From NCBI GenBank assembly GCA_039105265.1, contig JAPFFF010000065.1, positions 186,001 to 250,000 on the forward strand: 64,000 bases of DNA, in the 5' to 3' direction. Of the stretch, positions 1-10,160 are shown piece after piece; position 1 is the first letter of the stretch; the number at the start of each line of letters is the position of its first letter. The DNA is from Tritrichomonas musculus (lineage: Eukaryota; Parabasalia; Tritrichomonadida; Tritrichomonadidae). Position numbers and translations under genes: made by a program. A model generated the notes under the pieces. That model did no database searches and was not told where the DNA came from. It saw only the letters and a program-made list of their open reading frames with translations.

Positions 1-553
1 TCTTTATACAAACGGACAAGGCGTACTTAAAGACTACAATAAAGCTATTGATTATTTCAGTAAAGCTGCCGATCTTGATAATTCAGATGCTTTGAATAAT
101 TTGGGAGATTTGTATGAAAAAGTTGCCGCTGACTTTTCAAAAGCAAAACTTTGTTATGAAAAATCTGCAAATCTTGGAAATTCATACGCTCTCAATAGCT
201 TAGGCCTCCTTTACGCTAACGGTAGGGGTGTTCCACAAGATTATCAGAAAGCTAGTTATTATTATAAAATGGCTGCAAAGCATAAAGATTCTTCTGCTTT
301 GAATAACCTCGGGTTCCTTTACGCAAACGGTCTAGGAGTGGAGCAAGATTATCTAAATGCTATCGAATATTATAAGATGGCCGCCGATCTTGGCGACCCA
401 ATCTCATTTTACAACTTAGGGGTTGCTTATGAGCACAGCAAAGGAGATAATCAAGATTTCTCAAAAGCTATCGAATATTATCAAAAAGCAGCTGATTTGG
501 GAATCTCGAGGGCAAAAGACAATTTAAAAAAAATTAGACCAAAAATGAAATAA
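1..553 (+). CDS. Sel1-repeat protein, 5' end missing
   Basis: The reading frame is open from base 2, so the gene starts before the window. About five tandem Sel1-like repeats of roughly 36 residues are visible, each with the pattern LYANGxGVxQDYxxA followed by YYxxAAxLG and ALNNLGxLY. Sel1 repeats are TPR-like alpha-helical solenoids that act as protein-protein scaffolds, and they form very large families in trichomonads. The C-terminus is a short Lys-rich tail. No catalytic domain, signal peptide or membrane segment is visible in the part present. A kinase or other domain could lie upstream, outside the window. The partner is unknown. Confidence 0.9.
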   Translation, partial: LYTNGQGVLKDYNKAIDYFSKAADLDNSDALNNLGDLYEKVAADFSKAKLCYEKSANLGNSYALNSLGLLYANGRGVPQDYQKASYYYKMAAKHKDSSALNNLGFLYANGLGVEQDYLNAIEYYKMAADLGDPISFYNLGVAYEHSKGDNQDFSKAIEYYQKAADLGISRAKDNLKKIRPKMK

Positions 554-790
554 ACTTTAATAAATTTTACATTATTTATTATTTTTATTATTGATAATAA
601 AATATTTGAAAACATGAAAACAAAGAAAATCCAATACTTTTTAAAAACAATATATATCGAAATAGAAAGCAATCATTTTATATAATATAAAGTATCAATT
701 TACTAAATTTCAGAAACATATTTGAAAAAGATTAAGTATTTTGTATTTAAAAAATAATAATTATAAATTTAACTACTTTTTACTAATTAA

Positions 791-1690
791 TTATGCATAA
801 ACGAGAATTGCAATAGAAGCAATTCCACATTGGTTAGATTTATTACGAGTCATTCAAATGTAACCATCTTCTCCCCAATTCTTTCCCCATGAATTAAGAA
901 CAATCCAGTAATCAATACCATTTTCAGATCCATATCCAACCAAACCAACTGCATGATTTATACCATAGATTGCAGAACAGAAAGGTTCGTCATAAATACC
1001 ACCTGAATATTCCTGGAAAGATACCCAACCAGCATCTATTGCAACAGAACAAACACCTTATGCAACTAATTTTTTGAGATATTCTTCATCTTCCTCAATT
1101 CCATGAACATATGATTGTATTTGATTAATTTCTTTATTAGAATCGAATTTACAATCACCTTCTTTTCCAATATATGGATAAACATCTTCTGGGTTATGAT
1201 ATCCTTTCTGAGTATTTAATAATGTAGTCTAAAGCCTTATAATGGAAACCACCAGAGCATCCACTGCAGCCATCATCACAACAATCAATTAGATTTTGTT
1301 CTGAACAAGAATAAAGAGTTCCATGAGCTATTCCATAAGCTGATTCGCAAGCTTGAATTGTTGAAAAAGCCCAGCATGATACGCAAAGTCCTTGGTTTTT
1401 AATATCGTTAACAACTCTCTTTTCTCGCCAATCAATTGATTCAGGAGCATCATCATTGAATTTCTTTATAATTTTATGTCGAAATGATGCTGTCGATTGC
1501 AAATTTCCAAGCAAAGCTTAATATAAAATTATAAAGAATTCCGATGGAGAATAACAAGAAAATTCGTTTAAACCAACTTTAAATGATCGTTTAATTTAAT
1601 TGAATTCACGAATATAACGAGAATTGATTTAGAAAATACCTAAACGGAAATGATATTATTCACTAAAATAAAATTAATTTGATTTTCGCA
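791..1690 (-). pseudogene. Papain-like cysteine protease (family C1) pseudogene
   Basis: Read on the minus strand this is a cathepsin L-like protease with an I29-type prodomain, the catalytic Cys block (NQGLCVSCWAFS), the EQNLIDC and GCSGG segments, the His block ([11 protein letters not shown]) and the Asn block (LNSWGKNWG). The gene is broken. The mature domain shifts frame near 1195-1200, where one base appears lost. There are in-frame stops at about 1059 (TAA) and 845 (TGA, where relatives usually have Arg), and several more in the prodomain around 1520, 1595, 1635 and 1660. Gly23 (papain numbering) of the usual CGSCW is Val. C1 proteases are a large secreted or lysosomal family in trichomonads. 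The start is uncertain because the prodomain fades upstream of about 1690. Confidence 0.85.
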
Positions 1691-2360
1691 TCCATGATAA
1701 AAAAAATTTTTCTTCGTGAGGGCAATTAATGAAGAAAAAGTAAAGGAAACATTTGAATAAATTTATTAACCGTTGAACCAAAGTGATTGTACTTAAAAAA
1801 AATACATTTATGTATCTGGAAAAATATCTATTATAATATTTAAATAAAAATAAATATAAAATTTATATGTTGATTTTTATTTAAAAAATGCTTATTATTA
1901 AAAGATATTTATATAATATTAATATATTAATATATTTTTATTGTATTGTAAAAACTGTTTTCAAAAAACGCTACCTCCTTTTCAAATTTTAAATCATTTT
2001 ATCTTTTCTATCAAACAATTTAATTGAATTATTCTTCATTAATAATATATTAAATAATTATCATAATAATAAATAAATTATTAAAAATAAATTTATAGTT
2101 AAAATATAAAGATATGATTATTTTAAATTGAGAAGGTTTATTTTCTTGATACTTTTTAATTTATTATATTATCTTATTAAACTATGATTTAAAAATAAAT
2201 AATTACTAAATATTTTAACTAAATAGTAAATTAAAATAATATTAATTTTTTTGTAAAAAAAAAAAATAGTTGTGTAATGATATATCTAATTTTTTTTATT
2301 TTCTGAATTTTATAATAACGTTAAATTTATAAAAGGAATAATCTAAAAACAATTAATAAA
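1691..2360. other. AT-rich intergenic region
   Basis: Very AT-rich, with A and T runs and no coding pattern that I can see on either strand. It separates the protease pseudogene (minus strand) from the charged repeat gene (plus strand), so it should hold the promoter of the latter. I could not identify a clear trichomonad initiator. Confidence 0.6.
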
Positions 2361-5129
2361 ATGCAAGCAGATGAAAACAATTTCCTATATCAAACTCCTG
2401 ATGTTTCTCGGCAAGAGTTTCTTTGCTCATTATATTTAGAAAGTCAAAGCAGCCGATTGAGTTTAAATGAAAATACATATCCATTATCTTTTGAAAACCA
2501 AAATGATGCAATTTTTTTAGAAAGCAAAAAAGGTCCATTTTCCTCAACAGATGAAGATTTGCATCCTTTAAACGATGATAATATAACTATTGGACCAGAA
2601 AATGATCAATCTCAGGCCAATGAAATGCTTCAAATAAATAACTACGACCAGATACTTGCTAATATGAATGATTCAATTCAAAAAGATAAAAATAGTCAAA
2701 ATTTTCAAAACAAATGTGGCTTCCTTCAAGCGACTGAAAGCCATTTACATCAAACGAGCAAAGATAGTCCAATTAATCTAGGCCACAGCGATATATTTCA
2801 AGAAAATGGCTTTGATCGAACATCCATTGATACTGATTGTAACATTCAGGATAAAAATTACCAGACATTTATTTTAGATATCAGGAATAATAGAATACCA
2901 GCGAAAAATGTTAAAGAAAAAAAATTAGAAAAGAATGAGATGGAAGAATCCAAAAAAGAAACAAAGGACCTTGAAGAAAAAGCAAAAAATACCGAAAAAA
3001 TAAAAGATTCCGAAGGAATAGAAAAAGATTTTGAAGAAGAAGCAGAAGAACATGAAAAAGCAGTAAAAGATTCTGAAGAGGAAGCCAAAAACCCTGAAGA
3101 AGCAGAGAAAGGCCCTAAAAAGGCAGTAAAAGATCCTGAAGAAGCAGAAAAAGATTCTGACGAAGCAGAGAAAGATCCTGAAGAAGCAGAGAAAGGCCCT
3201 AAAAAGGCAGTAAAAGATCCTGAAGAGGAAACCAAAGACCATGAAAAAGCAGAGAAAGATTCTGACGAAGCAGAAAAAGATCCTGAAGAAGCAGAAAAAG
3301 ATCCTGAAGAAGCAGAGAAAGGCCCTAAAAAGGCAGAAAAAGATCCTGACGAAGCAGTAAAAGATCCTGAAGAAGCAGAAAAAGATCCTGACGAAGCAGA
3401 GAAAGGCCCTAAAAAGGCAGAAAAAGATCCTGACGAAGCAGAAAAAGATCCTGACGAAGCAGTAAAAGATCCTGAAAAAGCAGAAAAAGATCCTGACGAA
3501 GCAGAAAAAGATCCTGACGAAGCAGAAAAAGATCCTGACGAAGCAGAGAAAGGCCCTAAAAAGGCAGAAAAAGATCCTGACGAAGCAGAAAAAGATCCTG
3601 AAGAAGCAGAGAAAGGCCCTAAAAAGGCAGAAAAAGATCCTGACGAAGCAGAAAAAGATCCTGACGAAGCAGTAAAAGATCCTGAAAAAGCAGAAAAAGA
3701 TCCTGACGAAGCAGAAAAAGATCCTGACGAAGCAGAAAAATATCCTGACGAAGCAGAAAAAGATCCTGACGAAGCAGTAAAAGATCCTGAAAAAGCAGAA
3801 AAAGATCCTGACGAAGCAGAGAAAGGCCTTAAAAAGGTAGTAAAAGATCCTGAAGAGGAAACCAAAGACCATGAAAAAGCAGAGAAAGATCCTGACGAAG
3901 CAGAAAAAGATCCTGACGAAGCAGAGAAAGGCCTTAAAAAGGCAGTAAAAGATCCTGAAGAGGAAACCAAAGACCATGAAAAAGCAGAGAAAGATCCTGA
4001 CGAAGCAGAAAAATATCCTGACGAAGCAGAAAAAGATCCTGACGAAGCAGTAAAAGATCCTGAAAAAGCAGAAAAAGATCCTGACGAAGCAGAGAAAGGC
4101 CTTAAAAAGGCAGTAAAAGATCCTGAAGAGGAAACCAAAGACCATGAAAAAGCAGAGAAAGATTCTGACGAAGCAGAAAAAGATCCTGAAAAAGCAGAAA
4201 AAGATCCTGAAGAAGCAGAAAAAGATCCTGAAGAAGCAGAGAAAGGCCTTAAAAAGGTAGTAAAAGATCCTGAAGAGGAAACCAAAGACCATGAAAAAGC
4301 AGAAAAAGATCCTGAGGAAGCAGAGAAAGGCCTTAAAAAGGCAGTAAAAGATCCTGAAGAAGCAGAGAAAGATCCTGAAGAAGCAGAGAAAGGCCCTAAA
4401 AAGGCAGTAAAAGATCCTGAAGAAGCAGAAAAAGGCCTTAAAAAGGCAGTAAAAGATCCTGAAGAGGAAACCAAAGACCATGAAAAAGCAGAGAAAGATT
4501 CTGACGAAGCAGAAAAAGATCCTGAAGAAGCAGAGAAAGACTCTGAAGAGGAAGAGGAAGAAGATTCCGAAGAAAAATCAAATAAATTTGATCGCCTAGT
4601 TAGAACGTGCCATGACGAAATACAAAGTAATATAAAATCGAGTGAAGAAAATGATCCAGTCAGTTTTTATTTAGAATACATTAGCGCACCGATAAAATTC
4701 GCAGAAAGACGAATGCTCGATGAATTACCGGCTAGTATCATTGCGAAGGAGATGCACGGCCGATATATCTCAGAAAAAGATGGAGTTTCATGCCCAATCG
4801 CCGAAATTTTCCTGATGTCGAATCTCATTCGCTTTTGTGATATTGCCATTCGTGAATTTTCCTTACTCACGGCGGAAATATTCTGCTCGCCTAATTTCAA
4901 AGAGCTCACATTTGTAAATGTAAAACTGCTGCTTATTTATGATCTGGCCATTCATATATACAGGGCTCTTTACGATAAGGACTACTGCCAAACTAACGAT
5001 CGATACAAGCCAATGGTTTGCTATGCGCTTGATGAAGAGTATAGCGACATTATTGCCCCACATTACTACGCTGATTACACTGAAGATATCTTTGATAATA
5101 TCAGTGAAAAAATTGATGATTTCTTTTAA
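2361..5129 (+). CDS. 922-aa charged repeat protein of unknown function
   Basis: It has three parts. Residues 1-195 are a polar, Asn/Gln/Asp-rich leader. Residues about 196-733 are a degenerate heptad-length array (EAEKDPD, EAEKDPE, VKDPEEE, EKGPKKA and similar), expected to be disordered or extended helix with alternating acid and Lys. Residues about 745-922 form a compact domain of normal composition (LEYISAPIKFAERR, CSPNFKELTFVNVK, ending EKIDDFF). I do not recognise that domain. No signal peptide or membrane segment is seen, so it is probably intracellular. The ATG at 2361 follows an A/T-rich leader and gives the whole frame. The gene looks intact. Long antisense frames over the array are repeat artefacts. 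A decayed copy of the C-terminal domain lies just downstream. Confidence 0.8.
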   Translation: MQADENNFLYQTPDVSRQEFLCSLYLESQSSRLSLNENTYPLSFENQNDAIFLESKKGPFSSTDEDLHPLNDDNITIGPENDQSQANEMLQINNYDQILANMNDSIQKDKNSQNFQNKCGFLQATESHLHQTSKDSPINLGHSDIFQENGFDRTSIDTDCNIQDKNYQTFILDIRNNRIPAKNVKEKKLEKNEMEESKKETKDLEEKAKNTEKIKDSEGIEKDFEEEAEEHEKAVKDSEEEAKNPEEAEKGPKKAVKDPEEAEKDSDEAEKDPEEAEKGPKKAVKDPEEETKDHEKAEKDSDEAEKDPEEAEKDPEEAEKGPKKAEKDPDEAVKDPEEAEKDPDEAEKGPKKAEKDPDEAEKDPDEAVKDPEKAEKDPDEAEKDPDEAEKDPDEAEKGPKKAEKDPDEAEKDPEEAEKGPKKAEKDPDEAEKDPDEAVKDPEKAEKDPDEAEKDPDEAEKYPDEAEKDPDEAVKDPEKAEKDPDEAEKGLKKVVKDPEEETKDHEKAEKDPDEAEKDPDEAEKGLKKAVKDPEEETKDHEKAEKDPDEAEKYPDEAEKDPDEAVKDPEKAEKDPDEAEKGLKKAVKDPEEETKDHEKAEKDSDEAEKDPEKAEKDPEEAEKDPEEAEKGLKKVVKDPEEETKDHEKAEKDPEEAEKGLKKAVKDPEEAEKDPEEAEKGPKKAVKDPEEAEKGLKKAVKDPEEETKDHEKAEKDSDEAEKDPEEAEKDSEEEEEEDSEEKSNKFDRLVRTCHDEIQSNIKSSEENDPVSFYLEYISAPIKFAERRMLDELPASIIAKEMHGRYISEKDGVSCPIAEIFLMSNLIRFCDIAIREFSLLTAEIFCSPNFKELTFVNVKLLLIYDLAIHIYRALYDKDYCQTNDRYKPMVCYALDEEYSDIIAPHYYADYTEDIFDNISEKIDDFF
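2940..4560 (+). repeat. Coding minisatellite, 21-bp unit with higher-order repeats
   Basis: A 21-bp unit encoding EAEKDPD-type heptads is repeated many times. Variants (GPKKAVK, GLKKAVK, EEETKDHEK) recur in the same order, forming longer repeat blocks. The unit is a multiple of three, so copy changes keep the frame. The near-identity of blocks points to recent unequal crossing-over or slippage. Confidence 0.9.
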
Positions 5130-5169
5130 TAAGGCTGAATTTTTTTAATAAAATCATCATCAAATGATG

Positions 5170-5214
5170 TTTTTTTTTTTTTTTTTTTTTAATAATTCTT
5201 TTTTTTTTTTTTTT
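5170..5214. repeat. Two poly-T tracts
   Basis: Runs of about 21 and 16 T separated by AATAATTC. They lie just after the stop codon of the charged repeat gene. Confidence 0.9.
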
Positions 5215-5229
5215 ATCATTAAAAAAAAG

Positions 5230-5658
5230 ATCACCAATAAGTTCTACAGAACCCCAAATATTATTCGAATTATCAGCCAGAGATATTGTAGAATTATTGT
5301 GCAACGCAAATAATTCAGGAAACAGCAAAAACTCATATCCTATCGATTGAATTTACTGGCTGTCCAATCTTAGTGACTTTTGTGAAACTGATACTGATAA
5401 TTTTCCTTTCTCACGGAGAAAATATTCTACACTCTTGATTTCAAAGAGAAAAATGATGCCAAAAACACATAAACTACGAATTTATAATCCTTTTAAGATC
5501 AAAATATTGACCTAGACTAGCCAACATTTCCTAATGTCCTTGATAAAGAGCATAATGATATTATTGTCCATCATTATTATGGTAAAGATTACGTCGATAT
5601 TATCAAAGAAAAAGTGCATGATTTCCAAATTAATGATCTATTAAATTATTTCTTTTAA
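5230..5658 (+). pseudogene. Decayed copy of the C-terminal domain of the upstream charged repeat protein
   Basis: Segments match the 3' part of the gene ending at 5129 in the same order. Around 5340-5460 it resembles 4790-4910, including CTTTTGTGA, TTCCTTTCTCACGG and TTTCAAAGAG. The end (TTATTTCTTTTAA) resembles the end of the parent gene. Stops and frame changes remove any long frame. It is probably the remnant of a tandem duplication or of a sister gene. The repeat array itself is not present here. Confidence 0.65.
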
Positions 5659-5990
5659 CAAAACAAAATCAACTTTTGATATTATTGTAATTTATTTAAG
5701 CTTAATTATGATAATTTTAATTATTATCTCTATTGAATTCTTATTTTTTATTTAAAATTCATTTAATTTTATTTATTAATAGTTTTATACCTAAATTCAT
5801 AATGAAAATTAAGTTTCAAAATAATTCGTAAAAAGATATTTAGATTTTAATTTTTTTTATAAATTCATTCAAAAAATTAATTTATATTCAATTTTGATAC
5901 ATCATTTATTTTAAAAAGTTTCTAGCGTTTGAAAAAATTGACATTTTTTCAATAAATTAAATATCTTTTGAAAATTATTTTTTATATAAA
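5659..5990. other. AT-rich intergenic region
   Basis: No open frame or recognisable RNA is seen. It lies between the decayed duplicate and the subtilisin pseudogene. Confidence 0.6.
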
Positions 5991-8900
5991 ATGCTTCTCT
6001 CTATTTAATTCGCGTTCTACATCGCTTTTGCCTTTTCTTGCAGTTTAAAGGATTCTTCAAATCATAAATTCAAATCATTTAGCTTTATTACTAGCAATAA
6101 TAAACAGCATACTTTTATTAGATCAAACTCACAAATAAAACAAATAGTGTTTTTTCATCTTTGTTAGACTTGCTAAGTCATAGCTCTAATGATAACTCTA
6201 AACGATGGTATTATGTTCATATCTTAAATAATAATCTTCCACACGTTCAAAAATATGTTAAAATTGTACCCAATGATCAAATTATTAAGAATACGTTTAT
6301 ACTTTATTTATCATCCAGTCAAGTCAAATCAATATCAAATTATTGTTTAATTATGTTAATCGAATCATCCGATAAAATTGGTGAGCTTAGTTTATTTAAC
6401 AATACAGATTATGAATATGTTAAAACTGCTCCAGATTATGAACTTTCATCCACCGAACAATATTCAATTGAAAAAAAAGTTAGTTCAGACTCATATATAA
6501 TTAAAATCGATCAATACGACCTTGACAACTATCAATTCCTCCAAAAAAAGAAAAAAATTGCTTATTTACTCTCCAATATCGCTGCTGTTCAATCAATCTC
6601 TCCATATAGCAAGCCTCAAGGCGCAAACAACGTCAATATTGGCATTATCCAGAAATTATACCAACCATTACGCCGTGATGGCTATCTTAACCTCTACAAG
6701 TACTCCAGATATGCCCATGATCACAACATTACCTGCGAAGGTCAAATTTTGACCATAATTGACACCTTGTTAGATTTCCGACATCCGATGTTTCGTGATG
6801 ACAACGTTGAAAATGAATTCAACAAAGAAATACCGAAGCACCGAAAGATTTTTTATTACCACTTTAACGGCGACCTTAACGCATGGCAGAAGAACATCAC
6901 AGCAGAGAACCACGGCACACATGTTGCTGGCACACTAGCAGGGAAGACCATAGCAAATCTTGGCAATGCAAGCATCAATGACATGTTCGATGGCAGCGCT
7001 CCAGGTGCCAAACTTTTTTATATGCAGGCGAATACGGCGTCACTACCACCTTGAAGAAATGATGAACAGCCACGCGTCGCACATCTCAAGCAACAGCTGT
7101 GGCGACTATGACATTTACGTTGACAGTCTCAACAACGAATATGGGTCACTTGCAGCTAGGGACCCACAAAGCCTCTTTGTCTTTTCAGCAGGAAATCACG
7201 GACAAGGCGGCATTGGCAACACTGTCAGCGATCCGAGCGGCTCCAAGAACGTCCTCACAGTTGCGTATTCAGAGAGTCCGATCTTCAGTGGCAACAACCA
7301 ATACACACTTCACACGCCTGATCATCCAGATTTTGTTCTTTCGCTTTATTACGAGCACATGAAGAACCTCTACGCGACAGTCAAACATCATTGCTGTTGA
7401 TTCGAGGAAGAAAGATCAGCAGTCAATTGAAGAGGCTTGTGTGAATATCAACGGTTCTCGTGTGTCTCTCATTTACGGCGATTCAGTCGACAACGGAATC
7501 GCTCTTCTTTCAAAATGCCCCGAAGGCTACACAACGAATGGAATTGTGATGACTGACACAACTTTCCGTGATTGAAAAGATCATCGAAAGCAAGGGAAAA
7601 GTGGCTGTTCTGTTCGACGTTGCACTAGAAAAGGCAAACGAAATGAAAAGAGGCCATCTTGGATCAATTGGACCAGGAAACAAAGGAATCATGAAGCCTA
7701 TTGCTATTGCACCAGGCAGTCTAGTTCTCAGTGCAAAATCATCATCTGGCGACCAGACTGACACTTGCGATGATTACATTCATTGCAGACTTGGAATTAA
7801 GAGCGGAAGCTCAATGTCAACACCGAATGTAGCAGGCGCTTCTGGCCTTATTTTGCAGTGGTTCAAGTCTGTAAAGTGGATCGATTCAGTTGATATTGAT
7901 GGCCCAACATTGCGTGCATTGATCATTAATTCGTGCACACTTCCAGGCGAAGCAACAACACCTGATCTCAACTTTGGACACGGCTTTGTTGATGTTTCAC
8001 GTGCACTTCCTCTTGAAGGCGAATTTGGTGTCCAAATGACACCACAAAAAGAGAAACCGAGGATCAAAGAGGATGGACGAAATACCTTCAAATCACTCTC
8101 TCTTATCTTGATCCAATGCTGCATGAAAGCTCACCAATTCCACTCACAAGAGACCTAGACATGTTCGTTGTGTCGCCTTCAGGATTACTGGTTGTTGGTG
8201 ACCACGTCATCAAGGACTCGCAGCACCATTCCACGAACGAGAAGATCATCATCGACGACGTCTCAGTCGTGGAAGGCGACTACACAGTCCACATCTTCGC
8301 AGGACATTTCTTTGACTCCAACATTTCAACGGGTGAAGATTTGTTCCAGGAATTCTCAGTTGTTGCAACTGGCGACATCGACAACAAGTACATCGAGTTC
8401 AAAGAATCAACAGAGTTTCCTTGCAAGAAAAACGACCCTGAACATCCAGATCGCTGTTTGGGTAACAAATACGTAATTGGCTCCACCTGTAAGACGAGGA
8501 TCGACTACGTTGAAAATCAGACATCGTATTACACAAAGCTGAAAGCGATGGAGATTCATCGTGTCCAATTCACTCTCCCTAAGAAGATCAAGTCAGTTTC
8601 TGCTTACCACTCTGCATTCAAGGAGCTGCCTACGATCTGGGTGAGTGAATCGTGCCACATGTCGCTGAGCGAATACGACGTGAATGGGAAAGTTGGCGTT
8701 GGTCATCAGATTGAGACTCAGCTCCCATTTGAAACGAATCGGATTTGCGTTGCAATATTCAACAACTATTTCAGAGACGACGCCTTCTTTCACATCGAGC
8801 TGTTCACACATGATGACGATGACGATGGCGGTGATAATGATGATGATAATAATAAGTACAAGAATCTGAGTAAGATATTCTTCATTTGCCTTGCGTCAGC

Positions 8901-9051
8901 TTGCTTGTCTGTTGTTGTACTGTCTATCATTGTTGCTGTGCTTGTAATTAAACTGAAGAAGAAGAATGATGAAGATAATATAAAGTCAGCAGAGACAGGT
9001 TCACGTAATACTCCTCTTCTTCATTTTTTTTTAAATATAAAATTTTTTTAA
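5991..9051 (+). pseudogene. Subtilisin-like serine protease (family S8) pseudogene
   Basis: All catalytic landmarks of an S8 protease are present but in different frames: Asp in TIIDT (6761), His in NHGTHVAGT (6911), the oxyanion Asn in SAGNHG (7194), and Ser in GSSMSTP (7811). A hydrophobic signal-like segment starts at the ATG at 5991 but has a TAA at codon 6. The frame then changes before 6161, near 7025-7055, near 7390, near 7570 and near 8095. The C-terminus has an acidic linker and one transmembrane helix (about 8875-8955) with a Lys-rich cytoplasmic tail, so the ancestor was a type I membrane protease like the SUB family of trichomonads. The central part is more GC-rich than its flanks. 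Introns do not explain the breaks, since they fit single-base indels. Confidence 0.88.
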
Positions 9052-10160
9052 AAATTAAAATTAAATCAAAATAATAATTTTATATTTAAAAAATTGAGAT
9101 AATCATCGTTTATTTATAATCACAAAATATTATTAGCTTTTTAATAATAATAATATTTATTTAAATTAACAAAATATGTCATTTTATTTTTGAATTTGAA
9201 TTAATACAAAATACCCAAAAAAAAATTGACATACTTTGTTTGAAACGAGATTTTTGGGATTCATTGAACACTTTTTCACACTTTAATATACATTATTTCA
9301 TGAATTATTATCAATTCAAAAAATTATATCACTGAATGCATATATCTGCTTTAAAAAGTGATGTATATTTAGATGTAAGCAATTTAATACAATAAGTTAT
9401 TAAATAATGCTTATATACTCCATTTATTTGACTTTTAATATATATCTCACTTTTTATTATTTCTTTTAAAAATGAACTGAATATTACATTTTTTTTATAT
9501 CAAAAAGTCATTTTTACTTTTTTCAATGCATTTTTTTCGACATGTGGTGAATTTTATGATTTAGAAACAGGATAATAATGATCAGTATTCATTATATTAT
9601 ATATCCTACTAAAATCAAATGAATTCGTTGAATTCAATATTTTTGAGAAGAGATCTCTCAAAATTTGAATGACTTTGTTCGTTTTCATTTTTTATATTAA
9701 CTATATAGTACATGGCATAAGTAACTCATTGAACACTTTTGCAGATCAAAATACTCTATCTTTCATTAGATACACTCTTCTCAATTTTTCATCATCGGAA
9801 GCATTGATGAGCACGTAAACGTATCGTAATGTTTGTTTTTGTTAATATTCAATTATAAACAAAGTTATACTAAGTTTTTCCTTCGTTTTTATAAAATTTA
9901 TTAAATCAGTTGTTCTTTTACATTTTTCAAAAAAGTGATATGAAATATACTTTTTTTTCGATCATCAAAAAACTCATTCAAAATCTTTCAAATACAAAAT
10001 TTCTTCACATTATGATGAATCATCACTTGCATGATGCGCTATAAACTGTTATAGCAAATATCAAAAAAGAAAAGAAATAAAAAATAAAAAAGATAATGTT
10101 TACTTATTAAATCACTTCAGAGTAAATGAAAAGAATAAAAAGAGTCAATTAGGAGTGGCA
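9052..10160. other. AT-rich intergenic region, 1.1 kb
   Basis: No coding pattern, tRNA-like fold or repeat array was seen. It separates the convergent ends of the subtilisin pseudogene and the kinase gene, so only 3' processing signals are expected. None stands out. Confidence 0.6.

Noticed and set aside
2858-4481. Two long antisense frames (538 and 518 codons) across the charged repeat gene
   Set aside because: They are forced by the 21-bp repeat unit, which is open in several frames. Their Ser/Phe-rich and Phe/Cys-rich repeats have no domain, and the plus-strand protein has a normal C-terminal domain.
7020-8100. Programmed frameshifting or introns in the subtilisin-like gene
   Set aside because: Four or more frame changes at unrelated sites, plus a stop at codon 6, fit decay. 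No splice-site pairs were seen at the junctions.
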